Source of the DNA: Stenogyne calaminthoides
Taxonomy: Eukaryota > Streptophyta > Magnoliopsida > Lamiales > Lamiaceae
Length of the DNA: 64,000 nucleotides
Direction: 5' to 3'
Assembly: GCA_037126765.1 (NCBI GenBank)
Contig: JBBCBC010000001.1
Coordinates: 37,804,804-37,868,803, forward strand
The notes under the pieces were generated by a model. The model was not told where the DNA came from. It was given only the letters and a program-made list of their open reading frames with translations, and ran no database searches. Positions 31,062 to 43,233 of this stretch are shown one piece after another (the stretch's first letter is position 1; each line of letters begins with the position of its first letter). Both the position numbers and the translations under genes were made by a program.

Positions 31062-33725
31062 TGTAACGCCCCGGAATTCAGAACGTTGACCTCCGAGGTC
31101 ATGACTCCCTAAACCCGAGTCATCACTTAGTGAACCGTAAAACTGAGCCAGAAAATTTCTTTTAAAAGGTAGGACAAAAAAATTGAGTAGCAGCAGAATA
31201 AAACTTAACACAAGTTTAAAAACAGAAGGGTGGATAAATTCAATACTTAGTACAGAAACATCATTGGTAAAAGATCTACGGGGTATTAATTAGACATATT
31301 ATTTGGATTTAGAAAATAATTTGTTTATTGAATAATTTGTTCCATATAACATTATCTAGCTATACATATAGTGTCACCCACCTGACAACTTTTCAAGTAA
31401 AAGTTTTAACTTCTTGAAAGCTTTTGAACACGGGACAACTTCCAAGCTTCCGAGCTAATCCCAAGGACCTAGCACAGTCTGTTCGTTTAGTTATCGTTCA
31501 TTCTTTTATTTAATAAACGGTTTCACATCGAATTAAGGGCTCTTCGATTAAAAGGGCATTTAGTAATTAAAAGTTATAAGAGTTAATTTTGAGTTCGACA
31601 TGGGCGTCGAAACTCGATTATTGGATTGGTACGATTTCCCTATTTTGCGAAAGGGTTCACAGATCGGGGTCGAGTTTACTCAAAACTTAATAATACAAGT
31701 AAAACATCCAAACATATATTCACAAAAGAAAACATGAAACATTCAACAACTTAAAACATGCTTGGTTCTAAAGGTATTACCATTCCTTCTCCCTAGTACT
31801 ACTCATTTGGCATAAAGACATGTAATCATGCATAAATGGAAAAGAGCACTTAGACTTACTGGGAAAATAGGAATTTTTTAGTATGTTATACATATTTTGA
31901 AAAGGAACAGAGTTTATCAAGGGCACAAATTCGTTTGAACTAAGGAAACAAGGTACATTTGCGATTTAAGGCAGAGTATTGAAAGGTTCGTCAAAACAGT
32001 TCACACATTAAACTAAAAATCATAACTCACTGGAAAAATATCTAAAAATTACGAAATTAAAATATGTTATACAAAACTTAAAAATAAGCAACTTTAATTT
32101 AGAAACATAAGATATTTGAGCTAAGGGTCGGTACCACGTTTTTGAGTAAAAACGGTTTCGTAACAGTGTACGTCATATAGTACATGCTTCATATGAAAAT
32201 TCGCATCCACTGGAAACTTAACGAAAATTCCCCAAACTTTTAATATGCCATTTTGGACTCACGTAAGAGAACATATAATTTTTCCATGATTTTAATACTA
32301 ATGAAACAAGGATAAATAAATTGTTGAACTCACAGTTTCAACCTTCGTCAATCATTTGTCACATAAATTTCAAATAGGCATATCTCATGATTCTCTAAAC
32401 AAACACTATGATTTTTGGATATAATTTAAAAGACATCAAGAGAAAGATCCCCAAATTTTTATAAAATTTTATCATCTTTTTAAATAAGTAAAACAATACA
32501 AAAGAGTCACTGATCCCAGTTTCACGTAGTCTCAGATACACAAATGTCCACGAATTTATTCTCCTTGGAGACAGATCAGATGAACACAATTTTTTAGTAG
32601 ATTGTTGTATACTTCAAATAATACATCTAGGATTTTTTTCACGATTTTAAAATATCATTAAAACATCGAAATAGGTTTTCCAAAAAATGAGGCAGTAGCA
32701 TTTCCGAAGTTTCGTACACATTTTTGAACATTCACATATATGGTTAAACATGCTCAAATGCACAAGATATCACCAATACAAACTTCATACATGATTTTCA
32801 CAGATTAAAAAAACTTAGGGGAGGTTCTTAGCATGTCATTTCTAAGGGTTTTCGTGCTCAAACAAATTATGATCATAACATCAAGATTAAAGGTATCATT
32901 GGTGCTCACCCTTGTAGTTTCTTTCTTCTGGAGGGGGATTGAGGTCTCTTGATGGAAACTCCTACTTCTAACACCTCCCTAGCTTCAAGATGGTAGAGGA
33001 AGGACTCCTCCTTTGGGTGGTGATGATTGGCCAAGAGCAAGAAAAGAGGGGAAAGCTCCTTCTTCCTTTAAACTCTCAAACTCTCTCAACTCTCTCCATT
33101 TTCCCTCAATGTTTTCTCTTGTGAATCAAAGTGTCATGACAAAACTTGGAGTGGGGAGGAAGGGGTATATATAGGGAGAAGAGGGGAGGGTGGCCGGCCA
33201 AGGGGGTGTCAAGACAAGGAGATTAAAAGTTGAGGGGAGTTAGTAATGTGTCATGGCTCAAATAGTGTTAGCATTAAATGTAAGTGACACCACTTGATGG
33301 TTGCTGATTTTTTGGGCATGTTTTGGAAGAAAATGGGGGATTTTCTGCAGTTTGTGGGCTGCCAATTATGGTAACCTTGATCCTAGACGCAATTTGGGCT
33401 TCGACGGCATATTTTTTGATATTTTTCGGTTCGGTTTTTGGTTTCGAAAATTATTTTAAACGTACCGTTAAACTCGCACGATTTTTAGGATTTCATTTGA
33501 TGTTCTCCTTTCTCATTTTGAATTATTTAAATTTTGACATTATCAACGGGCCTGTTTTACGGATAAAAACTCAAAAAGTGCCAGTAGAATTTTTCAGCTC
33601 GAAAAACTCGTCTGTCACCTGGAAATTTTAGAAACCTTATACACATATTATTAAAAACAAGTATAACATTTAAACATATTAGGAAAAATAAACAAATAAG
33701 TCCTAAATGGATTCGGGTTGTTACA
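31062..33725 (-). mobile_element. Solo LTR of a gypsy (chromovirus-like) element
   Basis: 2,664 bp starting TGTAACGCCC and ending GGGTTGTTACA, flanked by the 5-bp TSD AGTTA (31057-31061 and 33726-33730); the gag frame reads across if it is removed. On the minus strand it starts TGTAACAACCCGAATCC, with a TATA box (CTATATATACC) at about 33163-33172, which sets the orientation. No primer site, polypurine tract or coding region lies inside. The lineage is inferred only from length and the TGTAAC start. Confidence 0.82.
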
Positions 33726-34150
33726 AGTTACGCCGACTTTCGAAAGGTAGCTGGCAACCTGATACTTACTACAGAGCTTCCTGAGTCCCGGCTCTCTGAC
33801 ACAGAGGAAGTCGGGGCACCAAAGAGGAGTTCCAAGGGAACTGGGAGCCACCAAAAAGCTCCCAACAACTACAAGTCGTTCGAAGAGTCAATTTTTGTGA
33901 AGCTAATGGATGTCCTAGGCATGACACCCATTCATGTCTACACTCGGATCAAGGGTCGGAAGTTACTTCTCCCACCTCGCCCAATGAATAATAAGAACGA
34001 GCAGAACTCATACAAGTTCTGCCACTACCACGACCAGCAGGCCACTACACAAGTGAATGCAAGGACCTGCAGAAACAACTTTGGAGGTGTTATGAGGACG
34101 GTTTATTGAATGAGTTCGTCAAGCTACCTCAAACGGACAACGAGCTAGAG
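33726..34150 (+). pseudogene. Gypsy-2 gag, 3' part
   Basis: Continuation of gag: ADFRKVAGNLILTTELPESR, then NNYKSFEESIFVKLMDVLGMTPIHVYTRIKG, then KNEQNSYKFCHYHDQQ, which is where Ty3 gag usually has its CX2C-type zinc region. Frameshifts blur the end. Confidence 0.75.
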
Positions 34151-34694
34151 CCTTGAGATCGCTAATCACCCAACCGTCCTAAACAAGGAGATCTGGCCGA
34201 AAGGTCTCTCCACCATTGAAGGCACCAAGATGTCTACCTATTAAAGCTTACGAGCTCAAAAATTCATATGGCACAAAGACCCAGTACCCATGAAATGTGA
34301 CTCACCCGAAGAACTATTTTGAGTAGATCGGAGGTCGCCTTTTTGTACTAGTTTAGCCAAGTCAAATGAAATGTCATCTTTCTTTTCAAATTTTCTATGT
34401 GTTTAAACTGAAGGAGGTAGCGTGAATAAACAACGCCTTCCCAAGGTACGACTTTCGACATACTGGTGGCGAGATCGCCACCCTAGCAGTGCGGTCCTCC
34501 CTCGACTTTGTAAGACGACTAAGCAAAGTTCATAAATAAGCCGCATCCAAATAAGACGGCAAGAACACATGCAATTTTAAAAGTCGCATAAGGAAATCAA
34601 GTCAGCACAATAAAGGGAGGAAAGAGAAACGATTTTCATTACTGATGGAAAGCTCAAAGGCTACTCACATCAAGTCGCGAACCGCTCGGCCATA

Positions 34695-35070
34695 AATGGT
34701 CGTCGACAAGCACAAACAAGTCTCATATAAAGGGGTTCGTTACCTCAAAATACGAGCACAGAAAAGACTTGTACAAAGAGGCTCGCTACCTCAGAGTACA
34801 AGCACAGAAAAGACTTGTACAAAGAGGCCTCGCTACCTCGGAGTACGAGCACAGACAAGTCTCGCACAGATAGATTCAACTCAAAGTGCGAGCACAAATA
34901 AGACTCGCATTAAGGGGTTCACCTCAAAGTGCGAGCACAGACATGTCTCGCATAGAGAGATTCAACTCAAAGTGCGAGCACAGATAAGTCTCGCACAAAG
35001 AGATTCAACTCAAAGTGTGAGCACAGACAAAACTCGCACTAAGGGGTTCACCTCAAAGTACGAGTACTGA
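34695..35070 (+). repeat. ~45-bp tandem repeats before the Gypsy-2 3' LTR
   Basis: About eight units built on CTCAAAGTGCGAGCACAGAC and CTCGCA, alternating AGAGATTCAA and AGGGGTTCAC. A 124-codon ORF here only reflects a repeat length divisible by three. Tandem repeats just before the 3' LTR are known for Tat-lineage elements. Confidence 0.85.
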
Positions 35071-35319
35071 CCAAGACTCTCGACGGGCCCAGCCCCTCGA
35101 CGAGCTCAATCTTGGCAAATAACAATCTCAGATGATCAACCCCCAGACTTGGGGACAAGAGGGAGAATCGAGCCCGCTAAGACGAGTCAAATCTGAAGTT
35201 GAAGATCCAAACTTGATACCAATAGTGCGACCTCAAGCGCAGAATGCAGGCAAGTCTTATTTGAAGTAAAGATCAAGACCGATCTCCGAACGAAGTCGAA
35301 GTCCGCTCTTGGGGGCAAT

Positions 35320-35958
35320 TGTTTTGAGAGGAATAAACCCTACTTGCATAGAGGTCACAAGGATTGCAAGTCGCTACAGGCGACCAGGAAGAGCGACTCG
35401 GAACAAGACTCTGCGAGCCGGAGGTCGTAGGTAGCTCAAAGGCCGCAGCTCACAGGCCGTAAGTCACAGGTCGAAGGTCACAGGTCGCAGGCCACGGGTC
35501 ACAGGTCGTAAGTAGCCAACAGGCAGCCAGAGGTCGCAGACCCTGTCAACACTTGACAAACGCGCGATAATCCGCAAGATCTGCCCCCGAAGTCCGCCCC
35601 GCAAATTGGCACGAACTAAATGCAGCGACCTCTGACCCGGCGAGACGGAATTCCCGGCCAACGGGATTGAAGCCACATTTATCGTACATTCCTTATGTAA
35701 ATTCCCGCCCGAGACGCGGGAATCCTTGTATAAATAGGCCACCATGGCCATACTAGAAGAAGATTGGAACTTTGTTAGTATTTTCAGTGCCAAAAACTAA
35801 GAAGATAGTAAAAATCCTCCTGGCTTGGTTCACCCCCAGACGTAGTCCTTTTTAAAGACGAACTGGGTCAACAAATTTACTGAGTTCTTTATCGCTTTTT
35901 GTTCAATAATTCATCGTTTAAGTAACTTGTTGGCCGGAATATTAAACCGGGCACAACA
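35320..35958 (+). repeat. Gypsy-2 3' LTR
   Basis: 639 bp; TATAAATA at 35729-35736. Internally it has a run of GGTCGCAGG/CACAGGTCG-type short repeats (35440-35530) that differs in copy number from the 5' LTR. Confidence 0.94.
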
Positions 35959-36007
35959 CACTTTATATTTGGAATTGGAATTGGGAATTGTCTATTAGTT
36001 ATGTATA

Positions 36008-36496
36008 GGAAAATTGTCAATTCAGGGCCTGAAAGATGACAAAATTATCAATTTAAGGCCTTAAAGATTTTTCATATCGATTCAAGGCCTGGAAGATTAA
36101 AAACTATCGATCCAGGGCTTGAAAGATAAAAAGTATCAATTTGAGGCTCACACATTTTAAGGTCATGTCTGACACTTATATTTCATATCCTTATTTCATG
36201 TTTTTATTTTTTTTATTTTTAGAGTTTACGATTCAAGGTTTACGGTTCAGGGGTTTAGGGTTCATGGTTCAAGGTTTAGGGTTCATCATTTAGGGTTTAG
36301 GGTTTAGTGTTCAGGGTTTAGGGTTTTAGTGTCAAACATAGCCTTAAATTTTATAAGCCTTGAATTGATAGTTTCTATCTTTCAGGCTCAGGATTGATAA
36401 TTTCCTATCTTTCAGGCCTTGAATCGATAGAAAAAATCTTTCAGGCCTTAAATTGATAACTTTAGCATCTTTTAGGCCCTTAATTGATAAAACTCC
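36008..36496. mobile_element. MULE-type foldback element with telomere-like loop
   Basis: 489 bp flanked by the 9-bp direct repeat TTATGTATA (35999-36007 and 36497-36505), the target size of Mutator-like elements. The arms are about 165-170 bp, imperfect inverted repeats (left TCAATTTAAGGCCTTAAAG, mirrored at the right), each made of repeated AGGCCTGAAAGAT...TATCAATT units. The central ~110 bp (36222-36330) is a degenerate array of GGTTTAGGGTTCA, that is TTTAGGG telomere-like repeats. No ORF. Confidence 0.85.
36222..36330 (+). repeat. Telomere-like (TTTAGGG) interstitial repeats
   Basis: At least six GTTTAGGG/TTTAGGG motifs mixed with GTTCA units. It forms the loop of the foldback element at 36008-36496, so it is not a chromosome end. 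Confidence 0.9.
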
Positions 36497-36961
36497 TTAT
36501 GTATAATATTGATTATTAGCAATAATCTATAATAATTTAGCATTGTGATTCCTTACAAGTTTGTTTATTATGTTTACTTGAATGTCTTTCTTATATATTC
36601 ATCTCCTCTACATTAATTTTCGTCACTTGATTATTCTGATATTCACCTTCATAGTATGATTATTCACTCTTCATGAAAAAGCAAAAAAAAGGATGTCAGA
36701 AGTCACAACAAAAAAGACGGGGTTTAAAGACGGTTTTGTAACCGTCGGGAAACCGAGGGTCGCTAAGATTTAGCGACAGTTATTTCATAACCGTCGCTAA
36801 TTAGCGACGGCTTTTTACCATCACCAAATAGCGACGGACATATGGGTCCGGACCCGGATCGGAATAACCGTCGCTATACCGTCGAAAATATAGCGATGGT
36901 TTAGCGACAACTGACATCCGTCGCTATTAGCGACCGTTAGTTTTCATCGCTATATCCGTCG

Positions 36962-38257
36962 TGTTGGTCCCGGTGGGAAAACCCATTTTGCACGTGCGGA
37001 AGCAAACATGTCGAGCGATGCATATAAAAACAGGGGTGAAGAAATGGTGATTCCAGATTTTTCTCTTTTAAGCTCATGTGTTGTGTCTTGCTTATAATCG
37101 AATGCGTAAGACAAGATAAGAAAGTAAAGCAGTAAACAACACAACAATGTATAGTGGTTCGGAGACTCAAGCTCCTACATCCACTCTCCATGTTCCTAGG
37201 GAAATTCCTTCAAACACTTCCTAAGGTTTTCTGACTACCTCTGTAGTTTACTAACCTTTCTAATTTGAGCTTTCTGACTACCTCTGTAGTTTACTAACTC
37301 AAACTGGACTTATCACCCTCTCGAGTTCGCCTCTGGACTTATCACCCTCTCGGGCTCGCCTCTAGATGTTTAACGAGTTCACACTCCAACGGGACTTATC
37401 ACCCTCACTCGGGATTGCCTAACAACTACCTCACTTCACCACTGGTTATTTCTTACGAGAATGGGTTTTGGGTTTGGTGTTGTCTCCAACTATGGTGAGA
37501 TTTTCCCTTACATTTGTTTAGCCTCAATGCTAAGGTTGGGAAAATCTCTCTAAGCTTAAGGTACATCGTGGGTTGCTTAGATTGGGTTCTAGAACACTCT
37601 TTGAATATATTTGTATATCTACAGACTTGTGTTCTAGGGTGGGAATGCTTTGAGTATAACTCCTCTTTAGCTCTGTAGCATCGTGTGCTATATTCTCCGC
37701 GCATCCACCTTTAATTTGATGGAAGAACTTGTATTTATAGTGTGGATTTGAATGTTACCGTTGGAGAGAATCTCATTCAAATCCATACTATTCTTTGTAG
37801 GTTAAGTAGCTTTTTCAGGCTGGTTGTCTTCCTCTCATTGGTCCACGTCAGCTGGATTCCAACGGCTATATTCCTCAGCTTCAGTGCCTCGGAACATTCG
37901 GGGATATCTTGAGCATTCAAGACATTTCGAAGTCTTGAGAATTCTGTGCCTTGATATTCTCGAGTCTTGAGTTTCTCGAGCCTTGATTCTCGAGTCTTGA
38001 GTTTCTCTGAGCCTTGATTCTCGGTTTCATATCGAGTTCTTGAAAACCGGTTTTATATTGAAACCGGTTTCTTGAAACTTATCGAGTCTTCAGAATCTAA
38101 CCTGTTCTATATCTGCCGACTATACACGGTGCAGATAACATCCTGAACACTCTAAAACTGAACCTTGACTCATCTATCAAGATTATCCTGAACATGTCAT
38201 ACTCAGGGGTTTTGGGATCTAATCAAAATCCTCTTTATTTAAATTCATTTCCCAACA
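36962..38257 (-). repeat. Concatemer LTR 1
   Basis: 1,296 bp; minus-strand TATAAATA at 37732-37739. Region 37896-38085 shows CTGA/TCAG motifs altered relative to LTR 3. Confidence 0.93.
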
Positions 38258-39391
38258 ATTTCCCCATTTTTTATGATGCCAAAACCATCTTGTTACAACA
38301 CTCTTAACCTATACTCAGGTTTCAGTTTTTCCTATTACAAGAATGGTATATCTCTTAACAATCAATTCAGCAATGAATCACCCAACAATTTCATCACCAA
38401 ATAACAATAATCAGGCATATCAAATATAAAGACATGTAAAAAGATAATGAGGTATTATCTTTGAGCATAAAGATAAAGTTTCATTGATGTATGATAGTCT
38501 ATTACAGTTTACAATGAACTTATCAAAAGATAAAGACAAAATCATAAAGAATTACATGTCTTCAGTCTTGGCCTTCAGACTTCTTGATCTTCAGCTCTGC
38601 TCCTCATTCCTCTTCTTCTACGGACCTTGTCTGATCAGGCATACTGACACTCATGTTGACTGAGTTCAGTTTCTTCTGACTTCAGACATCCTGACCCTCA
38701 GGTCTCTTGACCTATACTGAGTCTCAGTTCACTTTACTTACTGAGCCTCAGATCACTTTTTACTCAGGCTATCTGATTTCTTCTTTGCCTGATCTAATCA
38801 GTTCGACTGATTAGATCAACATATCAAATTAGCATCAGGTCATCACATCAGGTTAGCATATCAGGTTTATCATATCTGATCTCGATCACGTCTGATCTTG
38901 ATCAGTCTCTTCTGCTCATCTTCTGATTTGCAACCTTTTCTTCTGATTTGCTGGCTTTAGCTTTTCTTCACTTCTGATTTTGCACAGTTCATCAGTTTAA
39001 CTCCGAACTCATCTAACTCATTTGATCTCGATCAGTCTCGTCTGCAGCCTCGTCTGATCTCGATCATCTACTTTTGATTCCGTGAGTTCCCCCTCAATTT
39101 GTTCTTTCGTTCCCCCTCAACTTGTTATCTGTAAATTTTCTTGAATAACACAAGTTGATAATGTTTTGGCATAGGACTAAAATATCCCAACAATTTCTCA
39201 ATTGATAATGTCGCCAAAACATCAGAATATATGCATTTTTAAAGAAACGGGTTTTTCTTTAAAAAAGATCAGTTCAGGTGGTCACTCTGAAATTAGTGAA
39301 CTTTAGAACTCCAAAGACAGGTTTAAAAATAGATCTGCTCAGGTGATCACATTGAAAAAGTAATCTTTTGAGCACCTGCTTTGATACCACT

Positions 39392-40722
39392 TGTTGGTCC
39401 CGGTGGGAAAACCCATTTTGCGCGTGCGGAAGTAAACATGTCGAGCGATGCATATAAAAACAGGGGTGAAGGAATGGTGATTCCAAATTTTTCTCTTTTA
39501 AGCTCATGTGTTGTGTCTTGCTTATAATCGAATGCGTATGACAAGATAAGAACGTAAAGCAGTAAACAACACAACAATGTATAGTGGTTCGGAGACTCAA
39601 GCTCCTAAATCCACTCTCCCTATTCCTATGGAAATTCCTTCAAACACTTCCTAAGGTTTTCTGACTACCTCTGTAGTTTACTAACCTTTCTAATTTGAGC
39701 TTTCTGACTACCTCTGTAGTTTACTAACTCAAACTGGACTTATCACCCTCTCGGGTTCGCCTCTGGACTTATCACCCTCTCGGGCTCGCCTCTAGATGTT
39801 TAACGAGTTCACACTCCAACGGGACTTATCACCCTCACTCGGGATTGCCTAACAACTACCTCACTTCACCACTGGTTATTTCTTACGAGAATGGGTTTTG
39901 GGTTTGGTGTCTTCAACTATGGTGAGATTTTCCCTTACATTTGTTTAGCCTCAATGCTAAGGTTGGGAAAATCTCTCTAAGCTTAAGATACATCGTGGGT
40001 TGCTTAGATTGGGTTCTAGAACACTCTTTGAATATATTTGTATATCTACAAACTTGTGTTCTAGGGTGGGAATGCTTTGAGTATAACTCCTCTTTAGCTA
40101 TGTAGCATCGTGTGTTATATTCTCCGCGCATCAACCTTTAATTTGATGGAAGAACTTGTATTTATAGTGTGGATTTGAATGTTACCGTTGGAGATAATCT
40201 CATTCAAATCCATACTATTCTTTGTAGGTTTCATGACTTTTTTTCAAATTTGGTTGTCTTTCTCTCATTGGTCCACGTCAGCTGGATTCCAACGGCTATA
40301 TTCCTCAGCTTCAGTGCCTCGGAACATCCAGGATATACTGAGCATTCACTACATTACTGAGTTTTCAGGAATTACTTTGCCTTGATATTCTCACGAGTCT
40401 TGAGTTTTTCCGAGCCTTGATTCTCGAGTCTTGAGTTTTCTCCGAGCCTTGATTCTCGGTTTCATCTCGAGTCTTGATTCTCGATTTCATCTTGAGTTCT
40501 TGAAACTTCAGTTTTATATTGAAACTTCAGTTTCTTCAGAAACTTACTGAGTCTTCAGAATATAACCTGTTCTATATCTGCCGACTATACACGGTGCAGA
40601 TAACATCCTGAACACTCTAAAACTGAACCTTGACTCATCTATCAAGATTATCCTGAACATGTCATACTCAGGGGTTTTGGGATCTAATCAAAATCCTCTT
40701 TATTTAAATTCATTTCCTAACA
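39392..40722 (-). repeat. Concatemer LTR 2 (shared)
   Basis: 1,331 bp; TATAAATA on minus at 40159-40166. Lies between the two interiors, serving as the end of one and start of the other. Motif alterations at about 40388-40505. Confidence 0.93.
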
Positions 40723-41857
40723 ATTTCCCCCTTTTTGATGATGTCAAAACCATCTTGTTACAACACTCTTAACCTATACTCAGGTTTCAGTTTTTCCTAT
40801 TACAAGAATGGTATATCTCTTAACAATCAATTCAGCAATGAATCACCCAACAATTTCATCACCAAATAACAATAATCAGGCATATCAAATATAAAGACAT
40901 GTAAAAAGATAATGAGGTATTATCTTTGAGCATAAAGACAAAGTTTCATTGATGTATGATAGTCTATTACAGTTTACAATGAACTTATCAAAAGATAAAG
41001 ACAAAATCATAAAGAATTACATGTCTTCAGTCTTGGCCTTCAGACTTCTTGATCTTCAGCTCTGCTCCTCATTCCTCTTCTTCTACGGACCTTGTCGTCG
41101 GGCATCATGACCTTTCATCTTGCCGACCGAGTTGATTTCTTCCGACTTCAGACATCGACCCTCGTGTCTCTTGACCTATCTTGAGTCTCGATTCACTTTA
41201 CTCATCGAGCCTCGAGATCACTTTTTTACTCAAAGCTATCGATTTCTTCTCATTTCGATCTAATCAGTTCGACTGATTAGATCAACATATCAAATTAGCA
41301 TCAGGTCATCACATCAGGTTAGCATATCAGGTTTATCATATCTGATCTCAATCACGTCTGATTTTGACCAGTCTCTTCTGCTCATCTTCTTATTTGCAAC
41401 CTTTTCTTCTGATTTGCTGGCTTTAGTTTTTCTTCACTTCTAATTTTGCACAGTTCATATGTTTAACTCCAAACTCATCTAACTCATTTGATCTCGATCA
41501 GTCTCGTCTGCAGCCTCGTCTGATCTCGATCATCTACTTTTGATTCCGTGAGTTCCCCCTCAATTTGTTCTTTCGTTCCCCCTCAACTTGTTATCTGTAA
41601 ATTTTCTTGAATAACACAAGTTGATAATGTTTTGGCATAGGACTAAAATATCCCAACAATTTCTCAATTGATAATGTCGCCAAAACATCAGAATATATGC
41701 ATTTTTAAAGAAACGGGTTTTTTTTAAAAAAAGATCAGTTCAGGTGGTCACTCTGAAATTAGTGAACTTTAGAACTCCAGAGACAGGTTTAAAAATAGAT
41801 CTGCTCAGGTGATCACATTGAAAAAGTAATCTTTTGAGCACCTGCTTTGATACCACT

Positions 41858-43198
41858 TGTTGGTCCCGGTGGGATAACCCATTTTGCGCGTGCGGAAGCA
41901 AACATGTCGAGCGATGCATATAAAAACAGGGGTGAAGGAATGGTGATTCCAGATTTTACTCTTTTAAGCTCATATGTTGTGTCTTGCTTATAATCGAATG
42001 CGTATGACAAGATAAGAACGTAAAGCAGTAAACAACACAACAATGTATAGTGGTTCGGAGACTCAAGCTCCTAAATCCACTCTCCCTGTTCCTATGGAAA
42101 TTCCTTCAAACACTTCCTAAGGTTTTCTGACTACCTCTGTAGTTTACTAACCTTTCTAATTTGAGCTTTCTGACTACCTCTGTAGTTTACTAACTCAAAC
42201 TGGACTTATCACCCTCTCGGGTTCGCCTCTGGACTTATCACCCTCTCGGGCTCGCCTCTAGATGTTTAACGAGTTCACACTCCAACGGGACTTATCACCC
42301 TCACTCGGGATTGCCTAACAACTACCTCACTTCACCACTGGTTATTTCTTACGAGAATGGGTTTTGGGTTTGGTGTTGTCTCCAACTATGGTGAGATTTT
42401 CCCTTACATTTGTTTAGCCTCAATGCTAAGGTTGGGAAAATCTCTCTAAGCTTAAGATACATCGTGGGTTGCTTAGAATGGGTTCTAGAACACTCTTTGA
42501 ATATATTTGTATATCTACAAACTTGTGTTCTAGGGTGGGAATGCTTTGAGTATAACTCCTCTTTAGCTCTGTAGCATCGTGTGCTATATTCTCCGCTCAT
42601 CCACCTTTAATTTGATGGAAGAACTTGTATTTATAGCGTGGATTTGAATGTTACCGTTGGAGATAATCTCATTCAAATCCATACTATTCTTTGTAGGTTC
42701 AGCAACTTTTTCAGGCTGGTTGTCTTCCTCTCATTGGTCCACGTCAGCTGGATTCCAACGGCTATATTCCTCAGCTTCAGTGCCTCGGAACATCCAGGAT
42801 ATACTGAGCATTCACTACATTACTGAGTTTTCAGGAATTACTTTGCCTTCAGTATTCTCTGAGTCTTCAGGTTTCTCTGAGCCTTCAGATTCTCTGAGTC
42901 TTCAGGTTTCTCTGAGCCTTCAGATTCTCAGTTTCATACTGAGTCTTCAGATTCTCAGTTTCATACTGAGTTCTTCAGAAACTTCAGTTTTATACTGAAA
43001 CTTCAGTTTCTTCAGAAACTTACTGAGTCTTCAGAATCTAACATGTTCTATATCTGTCGACTATACACGGTGCAGATAACATCCTCAACACTCTAAAACT
43101 GAACCTTGACTCATCTATCAAGATTATCCTGAACATGTCATACTCAGGGGTTTTGGGATCTAATCAAAATCCTCTTTATTTAAATTCATTTCCCAACA
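41858..43198 (-). repeat. Concatemer LTR 3
   Basis: 1,341 bp; TATAAATA on minus at 42628-42635. Keeps the dense CTTCAG/CTGAG motif array at 42841-43030. Confidence 0.93.
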
Positions 43199-43233
43199 CG
43201 TCGTTATATCGTGAATTTTCAAAAAAAAATGGC

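Larger units (their letters stand above)
29296..35958 (+). mobile_element. Gypsy-2: non-autonomous Tat-like element with gag only
   Basis: Complete element: LTRs 29296-29945 and 35320-35958, TSD CACTT at 29291-29295 and 35959-35963, primer-binding site TGGCGTCGTTTGTGGGA just after the 5' LTR, polypurine tract GGGGGCAAT. The interior keeps gag, then jumps to sequence matching the very end of Gypsy-1 integrase (about 34290-34330). Protease, RT, RNase H and nearly all integrase are missing. This fits the TR-GAG class of non-autonomous elements, mobilised by a relative. A 2.66-kb solo LTR is nested in gag. Confidence 0.93.
36962..43198 (-). mobile_element. Three-LTR concatemer of a non-autonomous SIRE-related element
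   Basis: Minus-strand element with structure LTR-interior-LTR-interior-LTR inserted in the CACTA left subterminal region, TSD CGTCG at 36957-36961 and 43199-43203. LTRs: 36962-38257, 39392-40722, 41858-43198. Interiors: 38258-39391 and 40723-41857, 1,134 and 1,135 bp. On the minus strand each interior begins with a primer site (AGTGGTATCAAAGCAGG) and ends with a polypurine-like AAATGGGGAAAT. No coding capacity. LTR ends (TGTTGGGAAATGAATTTAAA... GGGACCAACA) show kinship with SIRE-A at 46494-57072. Confidence 0.92.

Noticed and set aside
34696..35070. 124-codon repetitive protein
   Set aside because: The ~45-bp repeat unit is a multiple of three, so an open frame is automatic; equivalent sequences in relatives are noncoding.
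34695..35070. CRISPR-like array
   Set aside because: Repeats are contiguous without unique spacers and the DNA is plant; this is a tandem array inside a gypsy element.
36222..36330. Chromosome end or telomere
   Set aside because: The motifs are degenerate, only ~110 bp long and enclosed in an inverted-repeat transposable element.
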